Origin: Raffaelea ambrosiae
Taxonomy: Eukaryota > Ascomycota > Sordariomycetes > Ophiostomatales > Ophiostomataceae
Length of the DNA stretch: 64,000 nt
NCBI GenBank assembly: GCA_002778195.1
Contig: PCDI01000016.1
Span: 344,332-408,331 of the forward strand
Direction of reading: 5' to 3'
A program made the translations under genes and the position numbers. Of this stretch, positions 1 through 10,054 are shown in pieces. How positions within the stretch are numbered: the stretch's first letter is position 1; every line of letters begins with the position of its first letter. Under the pieces are notes generated by a model. That model was given only the letters and a program-made list of their open reading frames with translations. It made no database searches and had not been told where the DNA came from.

Positions 1-119
1 AGGAGAAATGAGTGTTAGAAGAAAACAAGAGAGAGGAAGGAAGAAGAGGAGGGAAGAGGAAGAAATAAGACGAGATTGGAAAGAAAGAGGGGAATGAGGC
101 CTGAAGAAAAAAATGGCCA

Positions 120-2627
120 TCAGTGCTTCATGCCAAAGATGTTTCGTGACCGCGACTTGCTTCTTGGCTTCTTCGTCTTGGTCTCTTTGTCGACATTGTA
201 CTTTGCCTTGTGGATCCAGCTGTTGCCCACCATGCTCATGCCCTTGGCCTCAGCCTGGCGATAGAACTTGGCACTCGTATTCAGGTTCTTCTTGCAGCCA
301 ATGCCCTGGGCATAACAGAAGCCCGCTTCAGCTAACGCGTCCGCGTCACCCCAAGCTGTAACATGTATTAGCCCATCGTCCCAAGGTTTTGTTACAAACG
401 ATGCCAAGTGTGGGAGCATAATCATAGACTTACATCCGGCAATCTCAAAGCAGCGCAGGGCTAGCGCCTTGTCTTGGTCGATGCCCCAGCCATTCATGTA
501 GCTGACACCCAGCTCATAGATGCTCAGCGCAAACTGGGCCTTGCGAGTCTTGCGATCAATAGAGTCAACCACCTTGCCCTCCTTGATCTGGGCCTCGTCA
601 TCCGCGATCTCGAGGCTGGCGCAGTCGGCGGCTTTCCGGAGCCACTCTGCACCCTCCTTCGGATTCGGACGCATGCCCCAACCATGGCGACAAGCCAGGG
701 CATAGAGCAACATGCCAGTCGGGTGGCCCTGACGTGCAGCCAGGCGGAGATGGTACGTAGACTGGTTTAGCTGGCCCTGCTCGTGGAGGGCAATGGCCTT
801 ATCCACATGCTCTTCAGCCGGCACTTCTATTGCCGACGCCAGAGTGTGAGGGGACCGCGGCTTGATGGTGCTGGCTGAGTCGCTCGTCGACGCAGTGATG
901 GTGGACATGGGTGTCCGGCCGCGTGCAGCAGCAGCATCGTGTACAGGCGAAGTCAACGGACGGCCACGCGGAACATCTTCAGACGATCGGTTGCCGTCAG
1001 TGGAGGGCCGGCTTGTGCTTGGTGTCAGTTCCGTTTCTGAGCGAAGTATCTCAGTGCTGAGCTTGCTGCGTTCGAGCGATGGCCGAGGCATGAGGCCAGC
1101 AGAACTAGACGGGCGTGTGGGTGGTGAGGGGGGGGCCTGACCGCCTTGCGGGAGCACCTGGGCATTGCTTGTCGACAATATAGACTGTTGCTGCTGCTGC
1201 TGCTGCTGCTGCTCCCACTGGTGAGACGAGGGGGGTGATTGGTCGGGACTTTGGAGGGCAGCAGCCCACTGAAGGTTCTTGCCACGCGGCAGAGAGAACT
1301 TTGAGTATGTATAGGACGACCCGTTATGCCGTGCGGTGTCTTCGGGCAAAGAGGCCGGCTCAGGGAAACCTTCACTGTTCATGCTGACTGGCGTGTTGGC
1401 ACTATCGTCCGCCAGGACAAACGAAGACTGGCTATATGAAGTCTGGCTGTCCGACGACGCCTGTCTCGCAGGACTCTCAAGACCAGGCGAGCCCACGCGG
1501 CTCAGCGGGCGAGAGAAGTTGAAGGACGGGCGAGGGAGAGGTGCAGACATGTCGGAGCTCATTGAGGGCGATCTTGGGAATGAGCCAAAGCCTGGAGATG
1601 GCATGCCGCTGCTGCTAGACATCTTCCGTGGCGCGCCCAGGGAGATGAAAGAGGCACCCATAACACTCTGTGCATCATCCCCCGTGTTATCCAGCGGCGA
1701 CGACATAATGCTTGAGGAGCGCTTCGGGAACAGGGTGCGAGGCGGCGCCAGACCGCCGCCAACACCGCCATGGGTAGAATCGAAGGAGCCCTTCTTGATG
1801 GGATGCTTTTTCTCCGGCGACTGGGCAAGCAGATTGGAAGAGGAGTTGCTGTTCGAGTAGGCATAAGGGTGTGATGCGGGTGGTTGGTATGGGAATGGGT
1901 ATTGCTGTAGAGGGGGGGTGGAATCTTGGAGGGCCGGGTGAGTAGGCATAGACGAAGTCGCAGATTGGGGGGAATTCTGCACGGAACCCGATTCAAGCTT
2001 CATGGCAGCCTCTTCCCGCTGCTTCTCTGCCTCCACGGCTTCGTCTAGTAGCGGCGATGGCGACCGCACTCTCCCTGGGCCGAAGAAACTCGGAGATTCT
2101 TCGTCGATGGCACTGTTGCGCATCATCATCTGCCGGCTCCGGGCGTACTCGGGTATTGGTGGCGGTAGGCCGTCGTCAGGCGTTGGCGGGATACGGCTCA
2201 TGCGCGGGTGCATAGATTGTGGGCGGACGGAGGGCTCCTCGACCTCTGGGGTCTTCATGTTGTAGGAGGATGGCGAGATGGGTTGTGACGAGGAGGAAAG
2301 AGGCTGGACGTTGAGGTTGGGAGAAGAAGGGCCATTCTCGGGGTCGGACGACGAGTCGTAGGACATGGAGCGGAAGTAATCTGAGCGGCCTTGCACGACG
2401 ACGGGGCTGGAGGTCGTCAGAGGCGGCAGTCGGCTCAGTCTCCTGTCGGCCTTGGCCTGCTCGAGCTGTTTGGCAAGCAGACGGCTCTGGAGGGCGAAGG
2501 CATCGAGGGGGGACAGCTCTGGCGGAACGTCACCGGCGACATGGAGACGAGGCGACTTCAACGGGCGCGAAATCGAGGCCTGGGATGTTGACCGCAGGTC
2601 GGCCAGGTTGAGTCGTGGGACAGACAT
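120..2627 (-). CDS. nif1: Sel1-repeat protein, Nif1/Dsf2-like
   Basis: Two exons, 2627..434 and 355..120, give about 809 residues. The 78-bp intron (356..433) has a GTAAGT donor and TTACAG acceptor, and removing it restores a continuous Sel1 repeat. The first in-frame ATG is at 2627; the open frame runs further upstream but only with a TTG. The N-terminal 620 residues are low-complexity (Ser/Pro-rich, polyGln from a CTG run near 1190-1212). The N-terminal block with PLKSPRLHVAGDVPPELSPL is a recognisable conserved element. The C-terminal about 170 residues hold tandem Sel1/TPR-like repeats (GHPTGMLLYALACRHGWGM, ELGVSYMNGWGID, AEAGFCYAQGIG), which serve as protein-binding scaffolds. The tail is basic (KPRSKSRSRNIFG). 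By family this resembles fission yeast Nif1, a negative regulator of the mitotic inducer kinase, and yeast Dsf2; the role here is inferred. A chitin-synthase regulator of the Skt5 class also has Sel1 repeats but fits the N-terminus less well. Confidence 0.8.
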   Translation of the reverse strand: MSVPRLNLADLRSTSQASISRPLKSPRLHVAGDVPPELSPLDAFALQSRLLAKQLEQAKADRRLSRLPPLTTSSPVVVQGRSDYFRSMSYDSSSDPENGPSSPNLNVQPLSSSSQPISPSSYNMKTPEVEEPSVRPQSMHPRMSRIPPTPDDGLPPPIPEYARSRQMMMRNSAIDEESPSFFGPGRVRSPSPLLDEAVEAEKQREEAAMKLESGSVQNSPQSATSSMPTHPALQDSTPPLQQYPFPYQPPASHPYAYSNSNSSSNLLAQSPEKKHPIKKGSFDSTHGGVGGGLAPPRTLFPKRSSSIMSSPLDNTGDDAQSVMGASFISLGAPRKMSSSSGMPSPGFGSFPRSPSMSSDMSAPLPRPSFNFSRPLSRVGSPGLESPARQASSDSQTSYSQSSFVLADDSANTPVSMNSEGFPEPASLPEDTARHNGSSYTYSKFSLPRGKNLQWAAALQSPDQSPPSSHQWEQQQQQQQQQSILSTSNAQVLPQGGQAPPSPPTRPSSSAGLMPRPSLERSKLSTEILRSETELTPSTSRPSTDGNRSSEDVPRGRPLTSPVHDAAAARGRTPMSTITASTSDSASTIKPRSPHTLASAIEVPAEEHVDKAIALHEQGQLNQSTYHLRLAARQGHPTGMLLYALACRHGWGMRPNPKEGAEWLRKAADCASLEIADDEAQIKEGKVVDSIDRKTRKAQFALSIYELGVSYMNGWGIDQDKALALRCFEIAGCKSMIMLPHLASFVTKPWDDGLIHVTAWGDADALAEAGFCYAQGIGCKKNLNTSAKFYRQAEAKGMSMVGNSWIHKAKYNVDKETKTKKPRSKSRSRNIFGMKH
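1186..1214. repeat. CTG trinucleotide run
   Basis: Eight to nine uninterrupted CTG units on the + strand, read as CAG (polyGln) in the Nif1-like gene on the minus strand. A probable site of length variation between strains. Confidence 0.85.
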
Positions 2628-4570
2628 GGTGATGTGGTTGATGTGCGAGTTAGGTGGGACGTAAGTGGTTGTTGGTAGTTGCCAATGAGGCTGATCCAAG
2701 TCCTCAATGCGCCGAGATCATGGAGACCTTGGGCTTCTTAGGAGGGCGGACCACTCGTGCGCTTTGAAGGAAATCGCAGCAGAGTATATAGGCGCGGGAG
2801 AGGCAGGAGAGCAGCGATATCACCCGAATCGCTTCAGACCGTCCAGGCCTGGCCACGATAGTAGAGAGATAGCAAGCTTGGTCTGCCAAGGGAGCGCCGT
2901 CGCAGAAGCAGAAGAAACAAGGTTCTGACAGCACAGACAACGATCAACAATGCAGAGAGGCGAGAATCGGGGTCGCGCCACTGTTGGCGAGAGAAAGGTC
3001 GAAAAAGGTCGATTTGTGGCTTGGTTGGCAGCACAGCGAGCGTTGAGAGTCGCCTGTGCTCGTCGTCGGGTCGTTCTCTGGGAGGGGTTCTGGGTCGCCT
3101 ATTCTGGCCTTCTTTTCCGGCAGCGTTGCCTGATATGCGAGTCGCATAAACGTCGCCTGTCAGGTCGAATGGTGAAACGAGCTGAGGGAAGCAGGCGGGA
3201 AAATGCAGTGGACAATGCGGGATCGACGCGCGAACAGAGCGATCCGAAGGTCTGACGGCAGCATGAAAAGCAGCTCCAGACGTCGTGTTTCTTGGCCGGG
3301 TCGCAACACGCACGGGGATAAATGGGTGAAGCAGTGGTCAAGCAGTGAGTGGCCGGACGAGGCAAACTGCAAGCTGGCGAGAGGAGGGAACGGGGGGAAT
3401 CACACGAGAAGGGCGAGAAAGACCAGATGATGGTGCGAAGAATCAGGCAAAACAAAGGATCCTAGCGATATCGAGGCGGCGCGAGTCAGTAGCCGTCAGT
3501 CGTCTTTGCCGCAAATCGTTTGCCTGGTCGATGTCGATGTCGTCGTCTTCGTCGGCGTGATGTCGAGGTCTGGCGTGATGGCAATGCGAAGCGAGTGAAT
3601 GGCCGTCCAAGGCGGTTTTGTTTGCCAAACAAACAAGAATAGTGACTACGTCGATCGAGATGGGATTCTGGTTGTGTGGCAACTAAAGCCCGACGGAATG
3701 CAAGGCACGGTCGACGAGCGAGGAATGCGGCGAGCAGGGCAAAAGAGTGGTTCTGGCCAGGAATGCGTGCGAGCACGATGAAGTGAGTCGAGAAGATCAA
3801 GCGAGCGGGCGACTTTGTCGAGAGGGTGAGGAGTGACGTGACTTGGAATGGGTGAATGGGCGAGGCGACGAAACAGATAAAACACCAAAAACTCGCGAAA
3901 CAGACTGAGACTTGGAACAAGACACAAGGGACAAGGGGGGGGGGCTTGCGAGGAAAAATAACGGCCTGGCGTCCGGCAGGAGAGGAGTCGTGTTGGAAGG
4001 ATTTGGGAAAGGGGAGGAGGCAAAAAGAGAGCTAAGTAGGAAGTAGTTAGAGCGAGCAGGGGTGTTCGTCAAGCAAAGAAGGGTTGGAACGAAGGGACGG
4101 CCAGTGAGGAGTTTTCTCTGTACGAGGGTTGAACAACGGGCCTAGCAACGGCGATCCGTGCAGAAGCAGCACATGGGGGAAGGAAGCCACGGTGGAGGGG
4201 AAAGAGTGGAGAGAGGGTACTCGTAGAGACTGCGGACGATCGCGAGAACGAAAAAGTGAAGCCAAATTTGGGGTCAGTTGACGAACGAGCGGATGCTTCC
4301 AGGCATGGCTGCACAGCACGCAGGCCAGGACGAAAGAAAGAATACGCGAGGTCAGAAAAAATCCATAGAGACGAGAAAGCCGTGGTCTGCAACTAGTTTT
4401 TTTTTTTAACGCTCTCGTGTTGATGGATGGCGAGCGCCGAGAACCACCTGGGAGCGAGTTCAGGGGTGGGAACTTTGTGGTGGAAGTGGGCACAGTGGTG
4501 GTGGTGGGCAGTGGTGGTGACGACGATCAGCACCGAACACGAGCGAGCGCAGAAAGGGAAGGGAAAAAAA

Positions 4571-4619
4571 GGGACAAAAGACAATGGGACAAAGGGACAG
4601 AGGGACAGAGGGACAAAGA
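4571..4619 (+). repeat. Imperfect GGGACARA tandem repeat
   Basis: About five imperfect copies of an 8-base unit (GGGACAAA/GGGACAGA) in a purine-rich stretch of the long spacer. No function is apparent. Confidence 0.7.
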
Positions 4620-5750
4620 GCACACAGGGCAAGGGCGAGCAAGACCAACAGCGCCTGCAGGACAGGAGAAAGTGGGCAAAAAGAGGTGGCGGGCGGGAAG
4701 GAGGCGGACGGTGGGCGAACGTTGGAACCGTTTATTTTAGGGGATGAAAAGAAAGCAGGGCACCATGAAAGGCACCAGGATGATAGAATACGGGGTATCT
4801 TGTGTTTTGCCGGTTGGAGCAGCAGCTTGGCCTGATGACAAGAACGGGCAGGCGCAAACGGCGCTTTACAGGGGGGGGGGGGCCTTCTGAAAGGGAAAGA
4901 ACGAGCACCACGAGCGCCAAACAAGGGAAGGAGCAACCGTGTACATACGAGTAGTACGAACCCCCGTAGACAAGACAGGGTGGGTCGAATGGCAGCAAAA
5001 CAGTGACATCCAAGCAGAGGATGGATGGTGCAAACCCAAAAAGAAAGAAGGTCCCGTTGCTAAGGAAATTGGCGGCAAGATACATGCCGCGCTACTGGCA
5101 GCATTCTTTACGAGACAGGCAAAACACCACCACCACAGCAACCCTGTTCGACATGCGAATCCACTTTTCCAACATCCTGGGAAATGGCGCTAAAGTAATG
5201 CGTGGGCAGCGCGGAGAAGAGCACTGAAAGGGCCTGCACAAAAAAGGACTAGGGCCAGGGACCAGCCAAAAATGGCAGCAAAATAAAGGGGGGGCCACGG
5301 TCTGCAAGCCACCAACAAGGAGCCAATGTTGGGTCCGGTTTTATTTTTTTGGTTTGGTTTGGTTTGGTGAACAGGGGGATGGTTCTGCGAAAAGAGCTTT
5401 GGGACAGGACCCTTTGTATGAGGGACACACAGCATGGTATTATTATCTTACTAGTCAGAAGGAGCGCAACGAAACATGCATACTGCAGATCGAGATAGTG
5501 TTGAGCATATCTGCTTTTGCAGGCGACGTGCATGTATTCCTCGTAGGAGCAACTTGTGTTTCCTCTAGAAATACTATGTACGGCGTACATGTGAGATGTG
5601 AGTTTCTCGTACACAGGAATACGCGTGCAAGGTTGACACCGACAGCTGGGCGGCAAATCGCGCGGGGGGCAAAAAAAAAGACAAAAATAAGGAGAGACGC
5701 AGGATAAATATAGAGCCTGGGCAAAGCCGCCTCTGCTGCATTCGGCTGTG

Positions 5751-5793
5751 CATTTGCCTGCGTTTGCCTGCGTTTGCCCGCATATTTGCCTGC
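5751..5793 (+). repeat. Decamer repeat, TTTGCCTGCG type
   Basis: Three contiguous 10-base units (CATTTGCCTG, CGTTTGCCTG, CGTTTGCCCG) followed by a fourth degenerate unit. The same core recurs in a triple repeat at 36239-36270. Confidence 0.75.
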
Positions 5794-7573
5794 ATTCGGG
5801 GCGCGTGGCAACAGCGAACCAGGCAAGGAGAAGGAAGCCGTGTGGCCACAAGGCGCTCCGGCGATTTCCATTTGGCCTGTATTTCTGCTGTCTTTCTTTT
5901 GCATTCCCTCTTCTCTCTCCGTGGCAACAGGCTGGCCCTTTCAAATGTCAGTTTCAACAGAGGTCGGGAGGGATAGTGCATACGGCCGCAAGCTGCCTTC
6001 CTCGGTCTACCACGAGTGTGTACGAGTACGATACGATTGATGCATGTGGTAACAATAAGAGAGAGAGGGGGGGGGGCACCCAATCACCACTATCTCGACA
6101 GTGTCGCATCCTCCCAAATGAACCTTTCTAATTATCCTGCAGGAACAGACCACGGGCCTAACTGGATGCAGCAGAGGCACCAGCCATCGGAGGACTTAGG
6201 CGAGACCTAAACAACTCGGGCAAGGCCTGTGCAGAATGACCAGAGAAAAAGCACTTTCCGTATTATCGTTTTCGCCGTATTTTGCATAGTAGTGCTCCGT
6301 ACTCAGAAAACGCAGCAGGCGCGGGAATCCAAAGGGGCGGAATCCGCGAAAGAAGAAAGAAGAAAAAGAAGAACCCAGAACGGAGGCTTGTCCGCTTTGG
6401 GTGTTAGCGGTGCGGAGAGAAGAAATGGGATGGATGAGGGAAGGATATCTGACAGCGGCTGCACCTCGCCCATTCTGGCCTCTCATAGGACGAGCCACAG
6501 ATTGGGCCTGCAGCAACAGGGCTGGCTGAGGGAGATTTGGACAAGCTGGCAGATATTAGCCCGCCTGCTCACATCGGATGAAGGAGCGACGGTGCGTCTT
6601 GGTTGGTCCTGGCATGGTTCTGTGCGCACGCAGTAATACAGGGGGGACTGGGAGGAGGAGGGACCGTCGGACAACGTATCGCAGTCCGTGGTACGCTGCG
6701 GGAGAAGAAACAAGACGCGTGCGGAAAGGTAGTCGACGAAAACACGCGTCGGATCGTGGAAGCGCACAGGCGAGAAGAAAAAGTTGGTACACAATAAGCA
6801 CCAAAAAGGGGGAGGGCAGATCCCTATTGTGAAAAGCTGCGAAAAAAAAGCCTTGCTACCACCGTCCAGAACAGCCTTGTTGGAAGATAATACGTAGTAA
6901 AATAAAAGGAGCTGCTAGCAGGTCTTCTTCCCTGTTTGCCCCGGTCAAACAGCATCGATCGACACCGTTAGCGGTCCCTCCACCCATTAACGGCGCTACA
7001 GTCTGTGAAATAGAAAAATGAGAATGAGAACAATAGTTACGCCGTAAGAAGAATAAGAAGAGGAAACCCTGTCATTCTCGGCAGTCGCTGTTGTTTTGTT
7101 ACTTCTGCAGGTACACAGCAAGACCAGGGGGGCGAGGGGAAACAGACACGAGCCAACAAACAACCCATAGCAGTGGAGAAGTCTATTGGACCAGTGTGCC
7201 TGTACATAGTATACGGAGTACCGAGTCACGACATATGTTGCCATTGCTATGTGTAACTCTCATCCACACAGTCTCTTATGTTCTTCTCTCCGGTATCTCC
7301 AACAACTGCTAAGGAGTGCTTTTCTCTTATTCAACTTTGTCAAAGAAAAAAATAAAAACACACAAAAAAAGGACAAATCAAGAAACGAAAGTCAAAAATC
7401 AGGAAATCAACCCCCCGAACTCCTCGTCCCATATGCATTGTACGATACACGAAAAGAAGAAGAGCAAAAATGAAGCATCTTCCCCCCACTTCACCACACT
7501 CCTCGCTACAACATACGCCTCTCTACACCTCTCCCCTTTGCTTTTTTTTTTTTTTTTGCAGAAATCACGCTTC

Positions 7574-8986
7574 TCACATATCCTTTGACCGCAGCTTCTT
7601 GAGCCGCGTCGCTCCCTCAAACACCGTCCGGTCCACGGCCGCCGCCACCGTCAATGTGCCGCCAATAATCGCACAGAGACCGGCCAGGAAGCCCGCAAAC
7701 GTCTTGGACCGCTCCTCGCGGTTGACGACCTTCATAGGAGAGATGTCCTGAACACGTTAGCGGAACTGGATACAAATAAGAGTGTACCGGAGCGAGGGGG
7801 AGAAAACAACGTCAGACAGTCGACTTACATAGGAAAAGAACACGCCCGGAATGCCGCCGCGCGCGTGCATCCGCTCCTGGTGGCCCTCGGCGCGGTCGTC
7901 GCCGCCCTGCAGGCTCCGCTTGTGGCTGGTCACGGAGTACTGGTGCGTCTCGACGCTGCCGTCGGCGAGCACGCCGTAGTTGCCGACATCGGCCGAGTTG
8001 TGCTCGTCCTTGTAGCTGCGGAACGCCTTCTCCCAGCCGAGCGCGAGGTAGGACGTCGGCACGATCTTGAGAAAGTACATGTAGTTGTAGTTGGGGTCCG
8101 TGGTCTCCTGCGAGACGCCATCCAGGGGGTTGATGTGGTGGTTCGTGTAGCCGACCGAGCCCGAGCCCGAGCCCGAGCCGAGCTTCTTCTGGATGGTCTC
8201 CGACAGCTGCGGGCCAAACCGCAGCTGGTGGATCGTGTGCGTGAACGAGTGCATCTGCGGCTCGGGCATCTCGTAGTAGTTCTTGAGGTCGTGCACGTGC
8301 ATGTTGCCGTTGCTGAAGCTGCGGCCGGGCGCCAGGTGGAAGTTGCCGACAACCTTGTTGACGCGCAGGCCGCCCTCGATGCGGCAGCCCTCGCGGCGCT
8401 GCTCGTCCAGGCGCTCGGCGTAGTGCTCGCGCATGCACTGCTCGACGTTCTCGCCCTTGCCAAAGGCCCAGGAGGCCGCCGCGTAGGCCTCGCGGACCTC
8501 GTCGCAGGTGCTGCAGCAGCCCGGCTTGACGGCCGACACGGGCGCGTTGGCGCCGTAGCAGGGGCCGCAGTAGTCCGGGTCCAGGTGGGCGGCCACCTCG
8601 TTCTCGGCGTGCAGGACCATGTCCTTGGCCTCGATCTCGCCGCCGCCCTCGGCCTGGGGCTTGAGGCGCACCTTGCGGATGCCGTGCTGCACGCCGTGCT
8701 GCTGCTCGCCCGAGACGTCCATCACGTCGAGCGTCAGCAGCTCGCACGGGATGCGCGGGAACGAAATGTTGAGGTGGATCTCCATGCGCTCGCCGCGGCC
8801 CTTGTCCACGATCAGCTCGGGGTGCACCGAGACCCGTCGGTAGTCCACCCACTCGCCCCAGGTCAGGTACAGCACCACAATCAGCGAGATGATCGTGACG
8901 ATGCCGCCCGACGTCGTCCGGATGCGCGCGTCCTCGACCGTCTTGGTAAAGGCGTCGAGCCTGGTGAACCGGGACTTGCCAGCCAT
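7574..8986 (-). CDS. ERV46: COPII vesicle cargo receptor Erv46 (ERGIC3 family)
   Basis: Two exons, 8986..7829 and 7747..7574, give 443 residues, the usual length. The 81-bp intron (7748..7828) has a GTAAGT donor and TTCAG acceptor and joins GGIPGVFFSY to DISPMKVV, a conserved block of the family. Erv46 pairs with Erv41 to sort and retrieve cargo between ER and Golgi. Visible are a short cytosolic N-terminus (SRFTRLDAFTKTVEDARIRT), a first membrane segment at about residues 26-46 (GGIVTIISLIVVLYLTWGEW), a lumenal domain with cysteine pairs (CGPCYG, CCSTCDEV) and a second membrane segment in exon 2 (FAGFLAGLCAIIGGTLTVAA). The tail ends KKLRSKDM, which is basic but not a canonical KKxx signal. 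An unusual GSGSGSGS run lies near 8163-8182. Start chosen as the only ATG directly before the conserved N-terminal block. Confidence 0.93.
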
Positions 8987-10054
8987 TGTGATTTGTCGTG
9001 GGGGGGAGAGGGGGGGGGGGAGGAGTTATGAAAGAAGAGCTGCCAAAGTTGTTCGTTTCGTTCTCGATTTCGTCAAGAAGATGGCCTGTCGAAGCACTCG
9101 ATCGTCAGGAAAGGTCAAGCTTCCCAGTTTCGTCGATTCTTTTTTTTTTTTCGTCAGGCGGTTCGAATTTCGCTTGTCTTCGTTCGGGCAGAAAAAAGAA
9201 AGTAGAAAAAAAAACGTGTTCTCGAGGTCCAGCTCTTTGCGCGTCGTCGCCGTCGTCGTCTCCTGTCAGGGAGAGGAGAGCTTCGCGAGGAAAGACACGT
9301 GGCGCGAGAACAAGAACAAAATTAGACACAAGAAAGATCCAAAAAAGGGGGATTAGCCTTCTTTCCCCGAGACAAAAAAAATAAAGAATCGTAGGACAAA
9401 CCACCCAGCTCTTGCTTTCCCCAGGGCCGTGAATTGGAAAGGACAGAGTGAGGATGGTGTCGAGGTTGACAGACAACGTCAAGGGGCAGGGAAAAAAAAA
9501 AGCTGAAACTGACGGCTGGCGTAATTCGACAGAGGGAAGCTCCCTCGGACCGTGCATTCCCAGCCTGCTGTTGGCTCCCTGAAAGCGCTGTCAGAGCCCA
9601 GCCAATCAGAGCCGGTCGCCCTAGTTAAGGCCACCTCTCCTAATTTTGCAGCCCGCTAGCTGCTCGGCTGGGGCCCTTTTCATCGTAGTTACTGAATTGG
9701 AATTGGTGGGGTCTAGATTTTGCTATGCGGCTCCTATATCCGTCACTCAACTACGATGTACACCTCCGTAGAGCCATAGGTCTTTGCTCGCCGACATGGA
9801 CCCTCGATTCAAAGTGATTCTACAGAGGAACTTGTGAATTCCAGAGTCAAGAACCTTTCGCTGGGGATAAAAGTCTCGTCAACCTTGCAATTGGTATCGT
9901 TTTCTGTGTGATCCTCATACCTACACACAATGCCTTGCTTTATCCAAACAGTGATAAGAACAAAGTGAAAGAGACCTACTAAGCTATACATACAAACAAC
10001 ATAAACAGAACAAACATATTCAAAGAAACAAAAAGAAAAAAAAGTTAAAAAAAA
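8987..10054. other. Spacer ERV46-SEC10
   Basis: Contains the ERV46 promoter and leader (minus strand, pyrimidine-rich near 9000-9400) and, at its right end, the SEC10 3' region, which is A/T-rich (10000-10054). I see no gene or structured RNA. Confidence 0.6.

Larger units (their letters stand above)
2628..7573. other. Long spacer, no recognisable gene
   Basis: About 4.9 kb between the start of the Nif1-like gene and the 3' end of ERV46, both on the minus strand, so it should contain the promoter and leader of the former. The minus strand is pyrimidine-rich with many T runs. Open frames of up to about 230 codons exist on both strands, but all have random-looking composition and no family resemblance. 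It holds two small tandem repeats (listed separately), a G run near 4869-4881, and several copies of the TACGAGTA octamer class (4946, 6021). I see no tRNA or transposon. Confidence 0.6.

Noticed and set aside
2628..2699. N-terminal extension of the Nif1-like protein by 24 residues
   Set aside because: The upstream start would be TTG; the first ATG at 2627 directly precedes the conserved block.
7865..9031. 388-codon open frame antisense to ERV46
   Set aside because: Composition (Val/Leu/Ala/Arg) is a shadow of ERV46 codon use, and no family is recognisable.
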